From JAHEDH01 sp965364515 (GTDB lineage Bacteria; Actinomycetota; Acidimicrobiia; Spongiisociales; ZC4RG35), in the NCBI GenBank assembly GCA_965364515.1, contig CBDTXZ010000153.1:1-7278 (forward strand): a DNA stretch of 7,278 nt, read 5' to 3'. Within the stretch, counting starts at the first letter, position 1; every line of letters begins with the position of its first letter. A program made the translations under genes and the position numbers. Shown in pieces: positions 1 through 6,126 of this stretch. Below the pieces are notes generated by a model. It saw only the letters and a program-made list of their open reading frames with translations, searched no databases and was not told where the DNA came from.

Positions 1-54
1 TAGCGCGCTTGACTGGGGGTCAAGAGGTCGGGAGTTCAAGTCTCCCCAGCCCGA
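1..54 (+). tRNA. tRNA-Pro (anticodon GGG), 3' part
   Basis: This is the 3' two thirds of a tRNA gene; the acceptor 5' strand and most of the D arm lie outside the window. The anticodon stem is CTTGA (8-12) with TCAAG (20-24), enclosing the 7-nt loop CTGGGGG (13-19). The anticodon is therefore GGG at 15-17, which reads proline CCC (and CCU by wobble). The T arm is GGGAG (30-34), loop TTCAAGT (35-41), CTCCC (42-46). The acceptor 3' strand is CAGCCCG (47-53) with discriminator A54. The next bases are CGA, so CCA is not encoded and must be added after transcription. The missing 5' acceptor strand should read CGGGCTG, a testable prediction. Confidence 0.95.
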
Positions 55-59
55 CGATC

Positions 60-89
60 GGACAGCCCTCGCTGCGGCGGGGGCTGTCC
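60..89 (+). terminator. Hairpin after tRNA-Pro, probable terminator
   Basis: GGACAGCCC (60-68) pairs perfectly with GGGCTGTCC (81-89). The stem can extend inward through a T-G wobble and three more pairs to a TGCG tetraloop (73-76), giving 13 bp. It starts 5 nt after the tRNA. Only two T's follow, so it lacks a classical U-tract, as is common for hairpins in GC-rich actinobacteria. It could also be a processing signal for the tRNA 3' end. Confidence 0.6.
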
Positions 90-441
90 TTCGTCGACAG
101 GCTGTGCATACGGCCGGCGATACACGAACCCCTGACTGGTCCTGTCTCGACAACCATCGGTCCGCTCGCTCCATTGGTGGTCTGCTCCTGGCTCGTCGCG
201 TGTTTCGATTGCGTGAATGTTCCAGCATTGACGCTCGAATCGTTCAGGGACAGCATTCGGCGGCGAACCTCGAATCGATGATCCGATCAGCAAGTTGCGT
301 GCCGAAACCAAGGTTCGTCCGGACCCAACTTGGCACTTTGCGACGCAGGTTCGGATCCCTACACACAAGATGTACACGCTGGGGTCGGTTTCGGGCACAA
401 GCAGTGACCCATCGAGCGTTTCGGCCCAACGCCTTCGTATG
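90..441. other. Intergenic stretch with no convincing gene
   Basis: I find no open frame here with a plausible start, ribosome binding site and protein-like composition. The frames that cross it run into the operon in the wrong frame or antisense to it. No second copy of the tRNA 3' end is present, and nothing resembles an integrase, so there is no sign of an integrated element at the tRNA. Minor structure: the 9-mer CTCGAATCG occurs at 234-242 and again at 269-277, and TTGACG at 228-233 resembles a -35 box but has no good -10 behind it. Confidence 0.5.
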
Positions 442-471
442 TTGCACCCGTGGTCGGGCGGTCCCTACACT
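442..471 (+). promoter_or_regulatory. Candidate promoter of the transporter operon
   Basis: TTGCAC (442-447) and TACACT (466-471) are separated by 18 nt. The -10 box fits the actinobacterial TAnnnT pattern; the -35 matches TTGACA only in its first three bases. Transcription would begin near 478, leaving a leader of about 50-65 nt before the binding-protein gene. It is the best-placed candidate upstream of the first gene, but the match is modest and no operator was recognised. Confidence 0.4.
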
Positions 472-516
472 CCCGCAGTCGGTAGGTCACAGCCATTGGC
501 CGGACCGAAACGTAAG

Positions 517-539
517 GGAGGACCAAATTGGAGGACCAA
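517..539 (+). promoter_or_regulatory. Duplicated Shine-Dalgarno before the binding-protein gene
   Basis: GGAGGACCAA occurs twice, at 517-526 and 530-539. The first GGAGG (517-521) lies 6 nt before TTG at 528. The second GGAGGA (530-535) lies 7 nt before GTG at 543. Both starts are in the same frame, so either copy could serve. I favour GTG543: GTG is the more usual start, and the longer form would put acidic residues (E2, D3) ahead of the signal peptide's basic region. Confidence 0.6.
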
Positions 540-542
540 CTG

Positions 543-2561
543 GTGACAACCACCCCTACCCGCTGGCGCTGGCTTGCGCTGTTCCTCGTGATGGCGATGG
601 TCGCTGCTGCGTGTTCTTCGGAGACGACCGATACGACCCAGGCTGATGCCGGGGACGATTCGGACACCACCGAGACCACACAGGCAGATACCACCGACAC
701 CACCGAAGGTGACACCGAGCCCCCCGCTGAGGGATTCACATACTCCGTCGCGATCTTCAGTGATCCGACCACCGACAACCCCTGGGCCGCTATCGACACC
801 GAGAACGACGTCTGGACTGGCTATGTCAATCCGGCGATGGGCGCGCTCTACACCTATCAGGGCCCGACGTACACGCTGATTCCGCTGCTCGCCGCAGACG
901 ACTCGCCCCCCGCTGTGGAAGCGGACGGCGACAACTTCTCGGTGACCGTGGCGCTCCGTGACGACGTGTTCTGGTCGGACGGGGAGCAGATGGACGCCGA
1001 AGACGTCGTCTTCACGTTCGAGACCGTCAAGAAGTACGGCGGCCTCGGCGGCAACATCCCGACCCAGTGGCCACTCGCCACCGATCCGGTCGAAGACGAC
1101 CCCGCCACCGAAGAGGACGAGACCGCACCCGCGGGCAACGGCATCCTCTCGGTCGAGGCTCTCGATGCCCAGACCGTGAAGATCACCTTCAACTTCGAGG
1201 CAGGACTCGCCGTGTGGCCGTTCGCAACCGGTGTTGCCAGCGTCTACCCCGAGCACTTCTGGGGTCCGATCGTCGACGAGAACGACACGTTCGAGGGCAT
1301 GTATTCGACCTCCGGTCTCGGTGCGCCGAACGCCACGGGCTTCGTGTCCTCCGAGCGTGAGCCCGGCGCCTTCTGGCGCAACGAGGCGATCGCCGACTAC
1401 TGGGACAAGGGCAGCCAGTTCACGGTCTACGACTCCGGTGCCGTCGAGTACACCAACACCTCCGGTGTCACCGAGACGTACGGTGGCGAGCCCTCTGGTG
1501 ACGTCCTTTCGGACTACACCGAAGGCCCCTTCGCCTCCGAGACGGTGTACTCGCTCTACTCGGACCAGAACTCGGCAGTGCTCGCACTCACCGATGGTGA
1601 GGTCGACTTCCTGCTGAACCCGTTGGGACTCCAGCGCGGTCTGCAGAACCTGGTTCTCTCCGAGCCCGACCTCAACGTCCTCGTGAACGAGCAGAACGGC
1701 TTCCGTTACCTGTCGTTCAACACTCGCAAGTTCCCGATGAACGATCTGGCGTTCCGTCAGGCGATCGCCTGCCGGATCGACAAGGAGTTCATGGCGAACA
1801 CCGTCCTCGGCGGTGCTGCCATTGCAGCCAACTCGCTCGTGCCTCCGGGCAACAGCTTCTGGGCCAACCCCGACCTCGCAGGCATCTGTGACGGCCAGGA
1901 CGAGGTCCAGCGCTTCGAGACGGCCAAGCAGACGCTGCTCGATGCAGGGTGGACCTGGGACGTCGAGCCAGAGTGGAACGAGGACAACCGGGACGTGCTC
2001 CCCAAGGGTGAGGGCCTTCGTGGCCCGGATGGCAGCGCCATTCAGCCGCTCGAACTCCTTGCTCCGGGACCCGGATACGACCCACTGCGTGCCACCTACT
2101 CGCTCTTCATCGAAGAGTGGGCAGCGGACCTCGGCATCCCGCTCACAGCTGAGCCCACCGGCTTCTCTGTGATCGTGGACGAGGTGTTCGCAGTCGGCGA
2201 CGGTGCCCTCGAGTGGGACATGTACATCCTCGGATGGGGTCTGACCCCGTTCCCGGACCACGTGTTCGACTTCTTCACCACCGAGAACGACTCGGCCGAC
2301 GGCGGCTTCAACACGCCGGGGTATTCCAACCCCGAGTTCGACGCCCTCGCTGCAGAGTTCAAGTCGGCGAAGACGCTCGAAGAGGCACGCGACCTGATCT
2401 TCCAAGGTGACGCGATCATCAACGAGGATCTGCCGTACGTCGTGCTGTTCACGACCCCGATCATCGAGGCATATCGGAACACTGTCGAATTCCCGTTCAC
2501 CACGGTGCTCGACGGACTCCAGAACTTCGGTGGAGTGACATCAGCGGTGACCAGCTCCTGA
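543..2561 (+). CDS. ABC transporter substrate-binding lipoprotein, family 5 (Dpp/Opp type)
   Basis: This is the extracellular solute-binding component of the importer (SBP_bac_5 family), 672 residues from GTG543 or 677 from TTG528. Residues 1-23 form a lipoprotein signal peptide: basic TRWRW, a hydrophobic run, then AAAC with lipidated Cys24. Residues 25-64 are an acidic Thr-rich linker carrying TTDTTQAD and TTETTQAD. The binding domain starts near residue 65. A family hallmark sits at 132-160, with LRDDVFWSDG followed by AEDVVFTFE. The C-terminal segment at 620-646 contains NEDLPYVVLF, also typical. The protein is longer than E. coli DppA or OppA (about 535-545 residues), partly because of the linker and an acidic loop at 183-200. 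It is first in the operon and separated from the permeases by a hairpin, which suggests it is made in excess. The substrate could be peptides, nickel or oligosaccharides; the sequence does not decide. Confidence 0.93.
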   Translation: MTTTPTRWRWLALFLVMAMVAAACSSETTDTTQADAGDDSDTTETTQADTTDTTEGDTEPPAEGFTYSVAIFSDPTTDNPWAAIDTENDVWTGYVNPAMGALYTYQGPTYTLIPLLAADDSPPAVEADGDNFSVTVALRDDVFWSDGEQMDAEDVVFTFETVKKYGGLGGNIPTQWPLATDPVEDDPATEEDETAPAGNGILSVEALDAQTVKITFNFEAGLAVWPFATGVASVYPEHFWGPIVDENDTFEGMYSTSGLGAPNATGFVSSEREPGAFWRNEAIADYWDKGSQFTVYDSGAVEYTNTSGVTETYGGEPSGDVLSDYTEGPFASETVYSLYSDQNSAVLALTDGEVDFLLNPLGLQRGLQNLVLSEPDLNVLVNEQNGFRYLSFNTRKFPMNDLAFRQAIACRIDKEFMANTVLGGAAIAANSLVPPGNSFWANPDLAGICDGQDEVQRFETAKQTLLDAGWTWDVEPEWNEDNRDVLPKGEGLRGPDGSAIQPLELLAPGPGYDPLRATYSLFIEEWAADLGIPLTAEPTGFSVIVDEVFAVGDGALEWDMYILGWGLTPFPDHVFDFFTTENDSADGGFNTPGYSNPEFDALAAEFKSAKTLEEARDLIFQGDAIINEDLPYVVLFTTPIIEAYRNTVEFPFTTVLDGLQNFGGVTSAVTSS

Positions 2562-2579
2562 GCTGACACCATCGCTGTC

Positions 2580-2615
2580 GGTGTGGGTCCCGGACGATCG
2601 TCCGGGACCCACACC
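2580..2615 (+). terminator. Perfect 36-nt palindrome: attenuating or mRNA-stabilising hairpin
   Basis: GTGTGGGTCCCGGACGA (2581-2597) is followed directly by its exact reverse complement (2598-2614), and G2580 pairs with C2615. As RNA it forms a 16-bp stem with a GATC tetraloop, 18 nt after the stop codon. No T-run follows on either side, so full termination is uncertain. Partial termination, or protection of the upstream mRNA from 3' decay, would raise binding protein over permease. A DNA-binding site for a dimer is a less likely reading, since the arms are long and GC-rich. Confidence 0.65.
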
Positions 2616-2756
2616 CAACACCGTCACTGTGTGGTTCGATCATCCTCATCTCGGGTGAAGATCATCGAGCAACCCGGTGCGAGCGCACGACTCGGCGGTA
2701 ACATGCCCGGCCTGTCGTCCGCATGACCAGGTAGCAACTGAATTCCGTTCTGTGTG

Positions 2757-2763
2757 AGAGGAG
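2757..2763 (+). promoter_or_regulatory. Ribosome binding site of the first permease gene
   Basis: AGAGGAG ends 9 nt before ATG2773. This spacing favours that ATG over the in-frame ATG 12 nt downstream at 2785. Confidence 0.65.
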
Positions 2764-2772
2764 AACGAACGA

Positions 2773-3948
2773 ATGGGCAAGTACATGGCCCGACGCTTCC
2801 TTCAAAGCGTCGTGTTGTTCCTGGTCTTCATCACGATCACCTGGTTCCTGCTCTACGCCCTTCCGGGAGACATCGTCACCCAGAAGTTCCGGACCAACCC
2901 GAACATTCCGCCGGAGGCCGCTGAAACCGCCATTCGTCGGCTGGGCCTCGACCGACCCATCCTCGAGCAGTTCTGGACGTACGTCACCGGGTTCTTCCAG
3001 GGGGACTTCGGCGTGTCGTTCAACCAGTACCCGCGACCCGTCACCGAGATCATCGCCGAGCGCCTGCCCCGGACGATCGTGCTCTTCCTGACAGCAGTCG
3101 TCACCTACTACTGGGCCGGGTTCATCGCCGGCAAGTACCTGGCGTGGCGTCGAGGCAAGACCGGAGAGATGGCGATCACCGTCGGCGGTGTCGGGCTCCT
3201 CACGGTCTTCTACCCCTGGTTCGCGCTGATGGCGATCTGGCTGCTCTCCGCCCGGCTCGGGCTGCTCCCGATCTCCAAGTTCCTGGACCCGACCGAATGG
3301 CGCAACGCTCCATACACCGCCAACGAGGTCTTCATGCAGCTGTTCTGGACCGTGGCGGTCACGTCGGCGCTTCTCTTCACCATCCAGTACGTCGCGAACA
3401 AGGTCCGGGACGCCGGGCCAGCCCGTGCGACCCGCATCGGCGGTTCGCTCGCCGTACTCGCCGGTTTCATCTTCTACTGGTGGGGTGCTGGTGGCGTCGA
3501 TGTCCGTCCCTACGCAGGAGACATCGCCGAACACCTCGTGCTCCCCGTGCTCGTGCTCACGCTCGTCAACTTCGCGGGCATCATGCTGCTGACGAGGAGT
3601 TCGATGCTCGAGACGATGCGGGAGGACTTCATCCTCACCGCCCGGGCGAAGGGGCTCCCGGAGAAGGCGGTACGCGATCGACACGCAGCACGAACGGCCC
3701 TCCTCCCCGTCACCACTTCGTTGGTGCTCGCCGTCGCCACCGTGATCGACGGGGGCATCATCACAGAGTTCGTGTTCTCGTGGCCGGGCATGGGCGAAGT
3801 GCTCATCTCGTCTGTCACCAGCGAGGACATCCCGTTGGCCGTTGCCGCGTTCTCCTTCATCGGAGTCCTGGCGCTCGTCGGCCACTTCGTCGTCGACATG
3901 CTGTACGGCGTGCTCGACCCGAGAATCCGAGTTTCCGGCTCACACTGA
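2773..3948 (+). CDS. ABC transporter permease, DppB/OppB type
   Basis: This is one of two channel-forming inner-membrane subunits (391 residues). It begins with a typical DppB/OppB start: basic MARRFLQ, then a membrane helix at about 10-30 ending in LLYALPGD. The extracytoplasmic segment contains LGLDRPILEQFW and GDFGVSF. Helices are seen near 101-120, 136-158, 255-274, 308-330 and 352-376. The cytoplasmic EAA loop that docks the ATPase lies at about 281-312 (TARAKGLPEKAV, ending LLP). The C-terminus, YGVLDPRIR, is also typical. Family members usually have about 305-340 residues. The excess sits mainly at 172-250, between LLPIS and HLVLP, where two further hydrophobic stretches appear (about 186-206 and 222-240). 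It is followed after 13 nt by the second permease gene. Family assignment is secure; substrate is unknown. Confidence 0.93.
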   Translation: MGKYMARRFLQSVVLFLVFITITWFLLYALPGDIVTQKFRTNPNIPPEAAETAIRRLGLDRPILEQFWTYVTGFFQGDFGVSFNQYPRPVTEIIAERLPRTIVLFLTAVVTYYWAGFIAGKYLAWRRGKTGEMAITVGGVGLLTVFYPWFALMAIWLLSARLGLLPISKFLDPTEWRNAPYTANEVFMQLFWTVAVTSALLFTIQYVANKVRDAGPARATRIGGSLAVLAGFIFYWWGAGGVDVRPYAGDIAEHLVLPVLVLTLVNFAGIMLLTRSSMLETMREDFILTARAKGLPEKAVRDRHAARTALLPVTTSLVLAVATVIDGGIITEFVFSWPGMGEVLISSVTSEDIPLAVAAFSFIGVLALVGHFVVDMLYGVLDPRIRVSGSH

Positions 3949-3952
3949 GGAG
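3947..3952 (+). promoter_or_regulatory. Ribosome binding site of the second permease gene
   Basis: GAGGAG overlaps the TGA stop of the first permease gene and ends 9 nt before ATG3962. Ribosomes finishing the upstream gene would sit over this site, which favours coupled translation of the two permeases. Confidence 0.65.
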
Positions 3953-3961
3953 TACTGAGCG

Positions 3962-5086
3962 ATGACCGATCTGGGCCAAAGACCACCCGACTCCGAACTC
4001 GGCGCGATCAACGCCGAGGGAGTCGAGTCACAGGAGATCGCCAAGGCCCAATCGCTGTGGCAGATCAGGTGGGCACTGTTCCGCCGGTCCTTCAAGGCCA
4101 ATTGGAAGCTGTTCAGACACAACCGGATCGGCATCGCCGGCCTGTTGATCATCGCCTTCTTCGCGGTGCTCGCCATCGCTCCGACCATCCTGTTCGGCAC
4201 AGGGATCTGGGACACTTCGACCTTCGACCCGGTCGTGGGGCTCGAGTCGAACCCGCCCATTGCGGAACTCGAGGTCGTCCAGACCGTCACGGACCCCAAC
4301 ACTCAGATCGACATCCGTCAGGTACTGGTCGACGGCCGGATCAGCGGGAACCTCGGCGACGTCGTCCAAGTCGCCCTGCAGCCGGCTCCGCCCGACAGCA
4401 GACACTGGCTCGGCACCGATCCGCTCGGTCGCGACATCCTCTCACAGCTCATGTACGGGGCTAAAGCCGCCTTCGGGCTCGGCATCCTGGCAGCGACCGT
4501 GACCGTGCTCATCGGGACGGTGGTCGGCTCGGTGTCGGCGTTCTACGGAGGGAAGATCGACGCATTCCTCATGCGCCTCGCCGACCTGCTCATCATGGTT
4601 CCTGCGCTGGCGATCCTCATCGTGATCAGTGCCGTCGTCAGATTCCAGCTGTGGCACCTCGCCCTCGTGATCGGCATCTTGAGCGGTTTCGGCGGGGTCG
4701 CCATCGTCCTGAAGTCCCAGGCGCTCGCCGTCAAGGTCAAGCCATTCGTCGACGCCGCGAGGGTCGCCGGTGGCTCGAATGCCCGTCTGATCTTCGCCCA
4801 CATCATTCCCAACGTGATGCCACTCAGCTTCCTCTACATGATGTTCACCGTGACTGCAGCCATCCAGAGCGAAGCCACGCTCTCGTTCATCGGCCTGCTG
4901 AACGTAGACATGTCGTGGGGCCTGATGATCCAGCTGGCGAACAACCAGGGCTACCTCCTGCAGGGAGCCCGCTATTGGTGGATGGTGTTCCCGGCAGGTC
5001 TGGCCGTCACGTTCATCGCCATGGCCTTCTTCCTGGTCGGGAGAGCGATGGACGAAGTCGTCAACCCACGGCTCCGCAAACGGTGA
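3962..5086 (+). CDS. ABC transporter permease, DppC/OppC type
   Basis: This is the second channel-forming inner-membrane subunit (374 residues), partner of the upstream permease. Residues 1-45 form a polar N-terminal tail. The OppC N-terminal region follows, with NWKLFRHNRIGIAG leading into the first helix at about 56-79. The family signature HWLGTDPLGRDILSQLMYG is at 148-166. Helices follow near 168-195, 205-225, 232-250, 283-305 and 340-361. The EAA loop that contacts the ATPase is at about 262-284, with DAARVAGGS and IIPN. The end, DEVVNPRLRKR, is usual for DppC. It is longer than common DppC/OppC proteins (about 300 residues) because of the N-terminal tail and a longer external segment at 80-147. 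The next gene begins 44 nt downstream. Family assignment is secure. Confidence 0.93.
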   Translation: MTDLGQRPPDSELGAINAEGVESQEIAKAQSLWQIRWALFRRSFKANWKLFRHNRIGIAGLLIIAFFAVLAIAPTILFGTGIWDTSTFDPVVGLESNPPIAELEVVQTVTDPNTQIDIRQVLVDGRISGNLGDVVQVALQPAPPDSRHWLGTDPLGRDILSQLMYGAKAAFGLGILAATVTVLIGTVVGSVSAFYGGKIDAFLMRLADLLIMVPALAILIVISAVVRFQLWHLALVIGILSGFGGVAIVLKSQALAVKVKPFVDAARVAGGSNARLIFAHIIPNVMPLSFLYMMFTVTAAIQSEATLSFIGLLNVDMSWGLMIQLANNQGYLLQGARYWWMVFPAGLAVTFIAMAFFLVGRAMDEVVNPRLRKR

Positions 5087-5122
5087 TCGCCGTTTCCGAC
5101 CAAGCCGACTATCGAGGATTCT

Positions 5123-5128
5123 GAGGAG
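5123..5128 (+). promoter_or_regulatory. Closely spaced ribosome binding site of the first ATPase gene
   Basis: GAGGAG ends only 2 nt before ATG5131, shorter than the 6-9 nt seen for the other genes here. A second GAGG at 5114-5117 lies 13 nt away. The start is nevertheless supported by the protein: residues 2-10 (SRPLLEVDH) are the normal beginning of this ATPase family. Translation may therefore be somewhat less efficient or rely on readthrough from the permease gene. Confidence 0.5.
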
Positions 5129-5130
5129 AC

Positions 5131-6126
5131 ATGAGCCGACCGCTGCTCGAGGTGGACCACCTCGTCATGAACTACACAACCGAGAAGGGCGACGTGTCCG
5201 CCATCCAGGACGTCTCGTTCACGTTGAACGAAGGCGAGTCCCTGGGTCTCGTCGGAGAGTCCGGCTGCGGGAAGACCTCGATCGCCATGTCGCTGCTCCG
5301 ACTGGTGGCGGACAACGCCCGGTTCGACTCCGGTGAGATCCGTCTCGACGGGACGGATCTCTTGTCGCTCACACCCGAAGAGATGCGCCAGCGCCGGTGG
5401 AACGACATCTCGATGGTCTTTCAGGGGGCGATGAACGCCTGGAACCCCGTCTACAAGGTCGGCGATCAGATCCGGGAGGCGATGGATCTCCACTTCCATC
5501 CCCGGCTCAGCAGCCATGAGGTGGAAGCGAGGATCTCGAAGCTGTTCGAGTTGGTGGGGCTGAATCCCGCCATGGTCAACCGCTACCCACACGAGTTCTC
5601 TGGAGGCATGCGCCAACGCGCCATCATCGCCATGGCCCTTTCGTGCGATCCGAAGATCATCATCGCCGACGAGCCGACCACCGCCCTCGATGTGATCGTG
5701 CAGGATCAGATTCTCCAGGAACTCAAGAAGATCCAGGCCGATCTGGGGATGTCGATCATCTACATCTCCCACGACATCGCCGTGATCGCCGAGGTGACCG
5801 ACAAGATCGGCGTCATGTACGCCGGCAAGCTGGTCGAGCTCGGGCCCACCACCGAGGTCTTCGCTCGTCCCCGTCATCCCTATGCGTTTCTTCTGCTCTC
5901 CTCGACTCCCTCGGTCACCGGGCCCCGTCGGAAGCTGGCGCCGCTCGAGGGCGAGCCGCCCGATCTGCTCAACCCGCCGTCCGGCTGTCGGTTCCACCCG
6001 CGCTGCCCCTACGCGACCGAGCAGTGCGTGACCGAGGAGCCGCCGATGGAGGCAACCGGCGACGGACATCAGGTCGCCTGTTGGAACTGGAAAGAGGTCC
6101 CGGAACTCGGAGGATTGACGAAATGA
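5131..6126 (+). CDS. ABC transporter ATP-binding protein, DppD/OppD type
   Basis: This is one of two cytoplasmic ATPases that power import (331 residues, usual length). Walker A is GESGCGKT at 42-49. The Q-loop glutamine is Q98, followed by GAMNAWNP where many family members have DPMxxLNP. The ABC signature is FSGGMRQR (156-163), Walker B is KIIIADE with D180 and E181, the D-loop is ALD (185-187), and the switch histidine is H214 in ISHD. The C-terminal oligopeptide-transporter domain includes HPYAFLLL and cysteines C286, C292, C299 and C317. In DppD relatives I recall an equivalent four-cysteine set binding a [4Fe-4S] cluster. All catalytic residues are present, so it should hydrolyse ATP. 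Its stop overlaps the start of the second ATPase (ATGA). The assignment to DppD rather than DppF rests on gene order and the SGGMRQR signature. Confidence 0.93.
   Translation: MSRPLLEVDHLVMNYTTEKGDVSAIQDVSFTLNEGESLGLVGESGCGKTSIAMSLLRLVADNARFDSGEIRLDGTDLLSLTPEEMRQRRWNDISMVFQGAMNAWNPVYKVGDQIREAMDLHFHPRLSSHEVEARISKLFELVGLNPAMVNRYPHEFSGGMRQRAIIAMALSCDPKIIIADEPTTALDVIVQDQILQELKKIQADLGMSIIYISHDIAVIAEVTDKIGVMYAGKLVELGPTTEVFARPRHPYAFLLLSSTPSVTGPRRKLAPLEGEPPDLLNPPSGCRFHPRCPYATEQCVTEEPPMEATGDGHQVACWNWKEVPELGGLTK
6109..6114 (+). promoter_or_regulatory. Ribosome binding site of the second ATPase gene
   Basis: GGAGGA ends 8 nt before ATG6123. It lies inside the end of the first ATPase gene and fixes the start of the second gene at 6123, although its frame stays open far upstream. 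Confidence 0.7.

Larger units (their letters stand above)
2562..2772. other. Gap between binding-protein and permease genes
   Basis: At 211 nt this is much the largest gap inside the operon; the others are 13 nt, 44 nt and a 4-nt overlap. It holds the palindrome at 2580-2615 and the permease ribosome binding site near 2757-2763. TAACAT at 2699-2704 fits a TAnnnT -10 box and could be an internal promoter, but no good -35 lies 16-18 nt upstream. No small gene is evident. Confidence 0.55.

Noticed and set aside
94..151. Inverted pair GTCGACAGG (94-102) and CCTGTCTCGAC (141-151)
   Set aside because: It needs a 2-nt bulge and a 38-nt loop, so it is weaker than expected of a functional hairpin and may be chance.
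345..361. T-arm-like GGTTCGGATCC suggesting a second tRNA or tRNA remnant
   Set aside because: The flanks do not pair as a T stem and no anticodon arm precedes it.
1..527. Integrated element at the tRNA-Pro 3' end
   Set aside because: No repeat of the tRNA 3' end appears downstream within the window and no integrase gene is present.
104..646. 180-residue plus-strand open frame across the upstream region
   Set aside because: No ribosome binding site, Arg/Cys-rich composition without a domain, and it runs into the binding-protein gene in another frame.
465..2405. 646-residue open frame on the minus strand opposite the binding-protein gene
   Set aside because: It is full of V, E, R, G and H in the pattern typical of antisense shadows in GC-rich DNA, contains no recognisable domain, and lies over a clear family-5 binding protein.
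2662..3885. 407-residue minus-strand open frame opposite the first permease
   Set aside because: Very rich in D, E, R, G and H, no domain; it mirrors the third-position GC bias of a well-supported permease gene.
4972..6069. 365-residue minus-strand open frame opposite the first ATPase
   Set aside because: Antisense shadow of a gene with every ABC ATPase motif; its own translation has no recognisable fold.
5643..6122. 160-residue N-terminal extension of the second ATPase in the open frame
   Set aside because: The extension is Arg/Ser/Ala-rich shadow of the first ATPase. ATG6123 has a good ribosome binding site and begins a standard DppF N-terminus.
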